Origin: Cellulomonas xiejunii
GTDB taxonomy: Bacteria > Actinomycetota > Actinomycetes > Actinomycetales > Cellulomonadaceae
DNA: 64,000 nt
Direction: 5' to 3'
Assembly (NCBI RefSeq): GCF_024508315.1
Contig: NZ_CP101987.1
Coordinates: 434,001 to 498,000, forward strand
Shown here: one piece after another, positions 59,907 through 64,000 of the stretch
Position numbering within the stretch: the first letter of the stretch is position 1
Layout: each line of letters begins with the position of its first letter
The notes under the pieces: model-generated
Databases searched by the model: none
Seen by the model: only the letters and a program-made list of their open reading frames with translations
What the model was told of the DNA's origin: nothing
Program-made: the position numbers and the translations under genes

Positions 59907-61760
59907 GTGACCGACGCCCCCGCACGCCCCCAGCTCGGCGCGCACGACATCGCCGTCGACCGTGAGCGGGTGCGCCGTCGGCGCGTGATCCGGCTGTGCC
60001 TCGTCGTGCTCGCCCTTGAGGCGTACGTGGTGTGGTCGGCGCTGACCGGGCGCCCGCTGGTCGTGCTGCCGGACGTCGACCCGATGATCCTCGCGCCCGT
60101 CCTGTTCTTCGTCGCGCTGATCGCGCTGCTCGTGGGGACCCAGGTGGGTGCCGGGCGCTCGCCGCACGTCACGTACCGGCCGGAGCAGGTCGACGTCACG
60201 CTGGACGACGTGGTCGGCATCGACCCGATCGTCGACGACGTGCGGCGCTCCATCGACCTCTTCCAGACGCACCGCCGGTTCGCCGACCAGATGGGCGGCA
60301 CTCCGCGGCGCGGAATCCTCTTCGAGGGCCCCCCGGGGACCGGCAAGACGCTGACGGCCAAGGCGATGGCCGCCGAGGCCGGCGTGCCGTTCCTGTTCGT
60401 CTCCGCGACGAGCTTCCAGTCGATGTACTACGGCGCGACGGCCCGCAAGATCCGCACCTACTTCAAGGCGCTGCGCACCGCGGCCCGCAAGGAGGGCGGC
60501 GCGATCGGGTTCATCGAGGAGATCGACGCGATCGCGCTGCGTCGCGGCGGACTGCTGGGCTCGGACCCGACCGCCGCGTTCGTGGCGCTGCCGTCGCCGG
60601 CGGCGATGCTGACGGGCCAGGGCACCGGGGTCGTGCGCAACGCGATGATCTCCGAGGGCACGGGTGGCGTGGTCAACGAGCTGCTGGTGCAGATGCAGTC
60701 GTTCGACGAGCCCGTGGGCGCCGACAAGCTCTACAACCGCCTCGTCGCGGCCGTGAACCTGCTGCTGCCGCCGCACCGCCAGATCATGCAGCGCCGCCCC
60801 ACGCGCGCCCCGATCCTGCTCATCGCCGCGACCAACCGCGCCGACCACCTCGACCCGGCGCTCCTGCGCCCGGGCCGCTTCGACCGGCGGCTCACGTTCA
60901 ACCCGCCGGACGCGCACGGGCGGCGGGCGCTCGTCGACCACTTCCTCGCCCGGCGCTCACACCACCCCGAGCTCGACGAGCCCGTCGTGCGCGACCGGGT
61001 CGCAGCCGCCACCAGCGGCTGGACGCCCGTGATGGTCGAGCACCTGCTGGACGAGGCGCTGGTCAACGCGCTGCGCCGCGGCGACGACGCGATGTCGTTC
61101 GTCGACGTGGAGCAGGCGCGCATCACCGAGCTCGTCGGCCTGGGCCACCCCGTGACGTACACGAAGGGCGAGCGCGATCTCATCGCCACGCACGAGGCCG
61201 GGCACGCCGTCACCGCGTGGCTCGTGGCGCCCAACCGGAACCTCGAGGTCCTGACGATCGTCAAGCGCGGCTCGGCGCTGGGCCTGCTCGCGCACGGTGA
61301 CTGCGAGGAGGTCTACACCCACACGCAGTACGACCTGCGGGCGCTCGTGCAGATCGCGATGGGCGGGTGGGTCGCGGAGGAGCTGTTCTTCGGTCAGACC
61401 ACCACCGGGCCGGCCTCCGACCTCGCGGCGGCCACCCGCACGGCGGCGCAGATGGTCGGTGCGGCGGGTATGACGGGGTCGCTGGTGTCGTTCGCGGCGA
61501 CCGACCGCGACCTGGTCTCGGCGGTCATCGGGGACCACGCGGCGAGGGCGCAGCTGGAGGAGGTCCTGGACAGCGCGCGGGCCACCGTGCGGCGGTTGCT
61601 CGCGAGCAACCGGGACCTCGTCGAGGCCCTGCGGGACGCGCTCCTGGAGCGGCACGAGCTGGTGGGCGAGGAGATCACGGGGGTGCTCGAGAAGGCGGTC
61701 ACCGCGCGGCCCGACGGGGTCCGGCCGGCGTCGCCGGGTGAGCACCTGCGAATCGCCTGA
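59907..61760 (+). CDS. FtsH-like membrane AAA protease with divergent ATPase motif
   Basis: A 617-aa protein with two N-terminal membrane helices (about 27-45 and 60-78), an AAA domain with Walker A GPPGTGKT (141-148), SRH block NRADHLDPALLRPGRFDRRL, and a C-terminal M41 metalloprotease with HEAGH (429-433) and third ligand in GPASDLAAAT (Asp505). Walker B reads FIEEIDAIA instead of FIDEIDA, and ~85 extra residues (215-300, from GLLGSDPTAAFVALPSP) are inserted before the second half of the AAA domain. It is therefore an FtsH paralogue, not the housekeeping copy. GTG start. Confidence 0.85.
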   Translation: MTDAPARPQLGAHDIAVDRERVRRRRVIRLCLVVLALEAYVVWSALTGRPLVVLPDVDPMILAPVLFFVALIALLVGTQVGAGRSPHVTYRPEQVDVTLDDVVGIDPIVDDVRRSIDLFQTHRRFADQMGGTPRRGILFEGPPGTGKTLTAKAMAAEAGVPFLFVSATSFQSMYYGATARKIRTYFKALRTAARKEGGAIGFIEEIDAIALRRGGLLGSDPTAAFVALPSPAAMLTGQGTGVVRNAMISEGTGGVVNELLVQMQSFDEPVGADKLYNRLVAAVNLLLPPHRQIMQRRPTRAPILLIAATNRADHLDPALLRPGRFDRRLTFNPPDAHGRRALVDHFLARRSHHPELDEPVVRDRVAAATSGWTPVMVEHLLDEALVNALRRGDDAMSFVDVEQARITELVGLGHPVTYTKGERDLIATHEAGHAVTAWLVAPNRNLEVLTIVKRGSALGLLAHGDCEEVYTHTQYDLRALVQIAMGGWVAEELFFGQTTTGPASDLAAATRTAAQMVGAAGMTGSLVSFAATDRDLVSAVIGDHAARAQLEEVLDSARATVRRLLASNRDLVEALRDALLERHELVGEEITGVLEKAVTARPDGVRPASPGEHLRIA

Positions 61761-61840
61761 CCAGCGGTCGCCCGTCAGGGCGTACGGCGTGGTCCGCAAG
61801 GGGGACTAGGTCCTAGGACTGGGTCCAGATCGTGAGACGA

Positions 61841-61871
61841 TACGGAGTGCCGGTGACCCCGGCACTCCGTA
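61841..61871 (+). promoter_or_regulatory. Perfect 13-bp stem-loop in the leader of the small membrane protein gene
   Basis: TACGGAGTGCCGG, loop TGACC, CCGGCACTCCGTA, ending 30 bases before the GTG at 61902. It could be the terminator of the protease gene or a leader structure; there is no U tract, and AAGGAG follows at 61888. Confidence 0.6.
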
Positions 61872-61901
61872 CTCATCGCACTCACAAGGAGCGTTACCGC
61901 C

Positions 61902-62129
61902 GTGTCCGCCGTCACCTGGCATCGTCGTCCGACGACCGTTGCCCTGCCCCTGCGCACCCGTCTGCGCCACCTCAACGAGACCATCCGCTGGGCCCCCGCC
62001 CCGTACTTCGAGGGCACCGCCCGCCAGCGTCTGCGTTACGTCGGCTACGTCCTGGGCTCGATGCTCGCCTGGACGGTCGGCGGACTGGTCGTCGTCGCGG
62101 CCCTCGGCCGCGCGCTCACCTCGTTCTGA
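61902..62129 (+). CDS. Small membrane protein
   Basis: A 75-aa protein with an arginine-rich N-terminal half (TTVALPLRTRLRHLNETIRW) and one membrane helix (YVGYVLGSMLAWTVGGLVVV). AAGGAG lies 9 bases before the GTG. Function unknown; its own stem-loop leader and terminator-like hairpin suggest an independent transcript. Confidence 0.65.
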   Translation: MSAVTWHRRPTTVALPLRTRLRHLNETIRWAPAPYFEGTARQRLRYVGYVLGSMLAWTVGGLVVVAALGRALTSF

Positions 62130-62143
62130 ACCCAGGGAGCCGT

Positions 62144-62171
62144 GCCGGGCGCGCAACGACGCGCACCCGGC
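62144..62171 (+). terminator. Terminator-like hairpin
   Basis: GCCGGGCGCGC, loop AACGAC, GCGCACCCGGC (one mismatch), 15 bases after the small membrane protein stop. No U tract, as is common in high-GC genomes. Confidence 0.5.
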
Positions 62172-62537
62172 AGGGCTCCGGTCGCACGCCGTGGGCCGAG
62201 CGTGCACCCGTGGAAGGACCCGACCGGCGGGCCGCCGCCGGCTGTCGGGACCGCCGAGCGCGTCTCCTTCCCCTCCGCTCGGTGTGATCCGCGCACTCCT
62301 TCGGGGTGTCGCCGCGCGACGCGCCGGAGCGCTCGTCGCGACATAGCAGACAGGACGCCCGAATCGCCTGTGGACGGGCATGGGGACGACACGCCCTGCC
62401 CTGTGCATGCCGATGTGGGCGGCCGCGGCGTGTCGTGTGGCGGCCCGGCGTCCCCGCACGTCAGGCGGCCTTGTCGGTGTCCACAGGTAGTGTGCGACCA
62501 AGCCCACAGGGTGAAGAACGACACGGGTGTAACACAA
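62172..62537. other. Long leader region of the nrd operon, no gene supported
   Basis: Open frames here lack ribosome sites. No riboswitch consensus is recognised by eye. Confidence 0.4.
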
Positions 62538-62585
62538 CACTTAGTAGTGACTTGCGCTGTCAGACCCCAGGTGTAGTGTCTACAC
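62538..62585. promoter_or_regulatory. Pair of candidate NrdR boxes upstream of nrdH
   Basis: CACT-TAGT-AGTG at 62538-62549 and GTGTAG-TGT-CTACAC at 62571-62585, about three helical turns apart and ~170 bases upstream of nrdH. NrdR binds tandem ~16-bp boxes spaced about 31 bp upstream of ribonucleotide reductase operons. Matches to the consensus are partial, so this is tentative. Confidence 0.45.
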
Positions 62586-62755
62586 AGACGGCTCGCCCCG
62601 AAGTACAGGGATGTCACGCGAGCCTCGTCAGCAGGTCGGACGGCACCTCCCGGGGGCCTCGCGACGGGCCGACGAGGGCGACGCGGGCACCCGCCCCCGG
62701 GTGACGCGGCCGCCAGAGGCGATCACACACAGACCACGAGCTCGGGGGAGCAGAC

Positions 62756-63001
62756 ATGACCATCACGGTGTACAGCAAGCCGGCCTGCGTTCAGTGCACG
62801 GCGACGTACCGCGCCCTCGACAAGCTCGGCCACGACTACACGGTCGTCGACATCTCGGAGGACGCCGACGCACGTGACTACGTCATGTCGCTCGGGCACC
62901 TCCAGGCGCCGGTCGTCGTCGTCGGCGGGGAGAACTGGTCGGGCTACCGCCCCGACCGCATCAAGGCACTCGCGGAGAAGCTGGCGACGCAGGTCGCCTG
63001 A
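62756..63001 (+). CDS. nrdH: Glutaredoxin-like protein NrdH
   Basis: An 81-aa thioredoxin-fold electron donor of class Ib ribonucleotide reductase. Active site CVQC (Cys11, Cys14) in YSKPACVQCTATYRALD; C-terminal WSGYRPDRIKALA is the NrdH signature. GGGGAG precedes the ATG. First gene of nrdHIE. Confidence 0.95.
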   Translation: MTITVYSKPACVQCTATYRALDKLGHDYTVVDISEDADARDYVMSLGHLQAPVVVVGGENWSGYRPDRIKALAEKLATQVA

Positions 63002-63090
63002 CGTCGGCGGGCCGCACGGGTCCGCCGCCCCGCACGCCCCGGGCCGACGCATGGCTCACGCCGCGTCGGCCCGGCGGGCATTCGAGAACA

Positions 63091-63122
63091 GGTCGGCCGG
63101 CGCCGAACGGCGCCGGTCGACC
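63091..63122 (+). promoter_or_regulatory. Intercistronic stem-loop between nrdH and nrdI
   Basis: GGTCGGCCGGCGCC, loop GAAC, GGCGCCGGTCGACC: a 14-bp stem with one mismatch. It may attenuate or stabilise the nrdH message relative to nrdI/nrdE. Confidence 0.6.
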
Positions 63123-63200
63123 TGCACCCGGTAGCGATCGAGGTCTCGGCGTGTCCGAGGTCCGGGCGATCACCGCAGCTCGCGGGGAAGGAGTCAGACG

Positions 63201-63617
63201 GTGGCACAGCTCGTCTACTTCTCCTCCGCGTCCGACAACACGCACCGCTTCGTCGAGAAGCTCGGACTGTCGGCGCAGCGCATCCCGCTGCGACCGGCGG
63301 ACGGCTTCCTGCGCGTCAGTGAGCCGTACGTGCTCGTCGTCCCCACGTACGGCGGGGGCAACGAAGGGGGCGCCGTACCGCGTCAGGTCGTCAAGTTCCT
63401 CAACGACGAGGACAACCGTGCGCTGATCCGCGGCGTCATCGCGGCCGGCAACACGAACTTCGGAGAGGCGTACTGCATCGCGGGCGACATCGTGGCCCGC
63501 AAGTGCCACGTGCCCTACCTGTACGCCTTCGAGCTCATGGGAACAACTGAGGACGTCAACCGCGTCCGCGAGGGATTGGGAAGATTTTGGCAGCGACAGT
63601 CACAGATACCCGCGTAG
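63201..63617 (+). CDS. nrdI: Flavodoxin-like NrdI
   Basis: A 138-aa flavodoxin-like protein that delivers the oxidant for Mn(III)2-tyrosyl cofactor assembly in Nrd[18 protein letters not shown] is the FMN phosphate loop; [16 protein letters not shown] and [19 protein letters not shown] are NrdI motifs. GTG start after a GAAGGAG site. It overlaps the start of nrdE by 31 bases. Confidence 0.95.
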   Translation: MAQLVYFSSASDNTHRFVEKLGLSAQRIPLRPADGFLRVSEPYVLVVPTYGGGNEGGAVPRQVVKFLNDEDNRALIRGVIAAGNTNFGEAYCIAGDIVARKCHVPYLYAFELMGTTEDVNRVREGLGRFWQRQSQIPA

Positions 63618-64000
63618 AGCAGACGGGGCTGGACTACCACGCCCTCAACGCGATGCTCAACCTGTACGACGCGGACGGGAAGATCCAGTTCGACGCCGAC
63701 CGGCAGGCTGCGCGGGAGTTCTTCCTGCAGCACGTCAACCAGAACACGGTCTTCTTCCACGACCTGGACGAGAAGCTCGACTACCTCGTCGAGAACCGGT
63801 ACTACGACCCCGCGGTGCTCGCGCAGTACGACCGTGCGTTCATCAAGTCGCTCTTCCAGCACGCGTACTCGAAGAAGTTCCGCTTCCAGACGTTCCTCGG
63901 CGCGTTCAAGTACTACACGTCGTACACGCTCAAGACGTTCGACGGCAAGCGGTACCTGGAGCGCTTCGAGGACCGCGTGTGCATGGTGGCGCTGTCCCTG
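63587..64000 (+). CDS. nrdE: Ribonucleoside-diphosphate reductase alpha subunit NrdE (partial)
   Basis: The first 138 codons of class Ib ribonucleotide reductase large subunit: [60 protein letters not shown]. The most suitable start is TTG 63587 ([12 protein letters not shown], with GGGAAG just upstream), which overlaps nrdI; no ATG is close enough. It runs off the right edge. Confidence 0.92.
   Translation, partial: MAATVTDTRVEQTGLDYHALNAMLNLYDADGKIQFDADRQAAREFFLQHVNQNTVFFHDLDEKLDYLVENRYYDPAVLAQYDRAFIKSLFQHAYSKKFRFQTFLGAFKYYTSYTLKTFDGKRYLERFEDRVCMVALSL

Overview
The window is about 74% GC by eye, with short intergenic gaps, many GTG starts and ATGA/GTGA start-stop overlaps. It carries an actinobacterial dnaK-grpE-dnaJ-hspR operon with HAIR operators, a class Ib nrdH-nrdI-nrdE operon and an assimilatory nas-nirB-nirD operon with a GlnR-like site. 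Together these point to a Micrococcales actinomycete of the Cellulomonas/Oerskovia type. The genus is an inference from gene style, not a database result. No tRNA, rRNA, CRISPR array, integrase or phage structural gene was seen.

Layout. 1-9 kb: a truncated ECF sigma factor, a RibD-type reductase, a lipoprotein, a PH-domain protein, an SDR protein, and a divergent pair consisting of an ABC exporter (permease plus ATPase) and a histidine kinase/response regulator. 8-16 kb: an acetyltransferase, YciI, histidine phosphatase, ankyrin, DUF72, GNAT, prolyl aminopeptidase and alpha/beta hydrolase genes, broken by gene remnants and a 66-67 bp repeat pair. 16-22 kb: the nitrate and nitrite assimilation operon. 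22-32 kb: a saccharopine-dehydrogenase-like gene divergent from a GlxA regulator, an IS3 scar, an Xre regulator behind a 42-bp perfect palindrome, a secreted SGNH/ricin-lectin esterase, and a tightly coupled three-gene unit (KAS III-like synthase, haem-oxygenase-like iron enzyme, unknown protein).

32.7-54.7 kb is an accessory island. It is a patchwork of mostly single-gene modules: Imm33-like, DUF2625, DUF4304, RCC1-like, GH25, VOC, HEAT, methyltransferase, nucleotidyltransferase, MazG-like, DUF402, a broken HIT gene, a 1248-aa NACHT NTPase with C-terminal repeats, and DUF3644. They are punctuated by at least ten full and two partial copies of a ~100-bp structured repeat. Every copy is on the + strand, begins GTAGG, ends close to TGTCCGAATCCTCAG, and contains a hairpin whose arms vary in a compensatory way between copies. 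A 131-aa gene travels with one subtype of the repeat; one copy is intact and two are broken. This repeat family is the best candidate for an undescribed system here.

54.7-64 kb returns to core genes: the heat-shock operon with its repressor HspR, a divergent FtsH-like membrane AAA protease, a small membrane protein, and the ribonucleotide reductase operon, which runs off the right edge.

A recurring theme is gene truncation at abrupt junctions, listed separately below: near 74, 11995, 25158, 43434, 44600 and 48475. The pattern suggests repeated small deletions or rearrangements in the accessory parts, although assembly error cannot be excluded from sequence alone.
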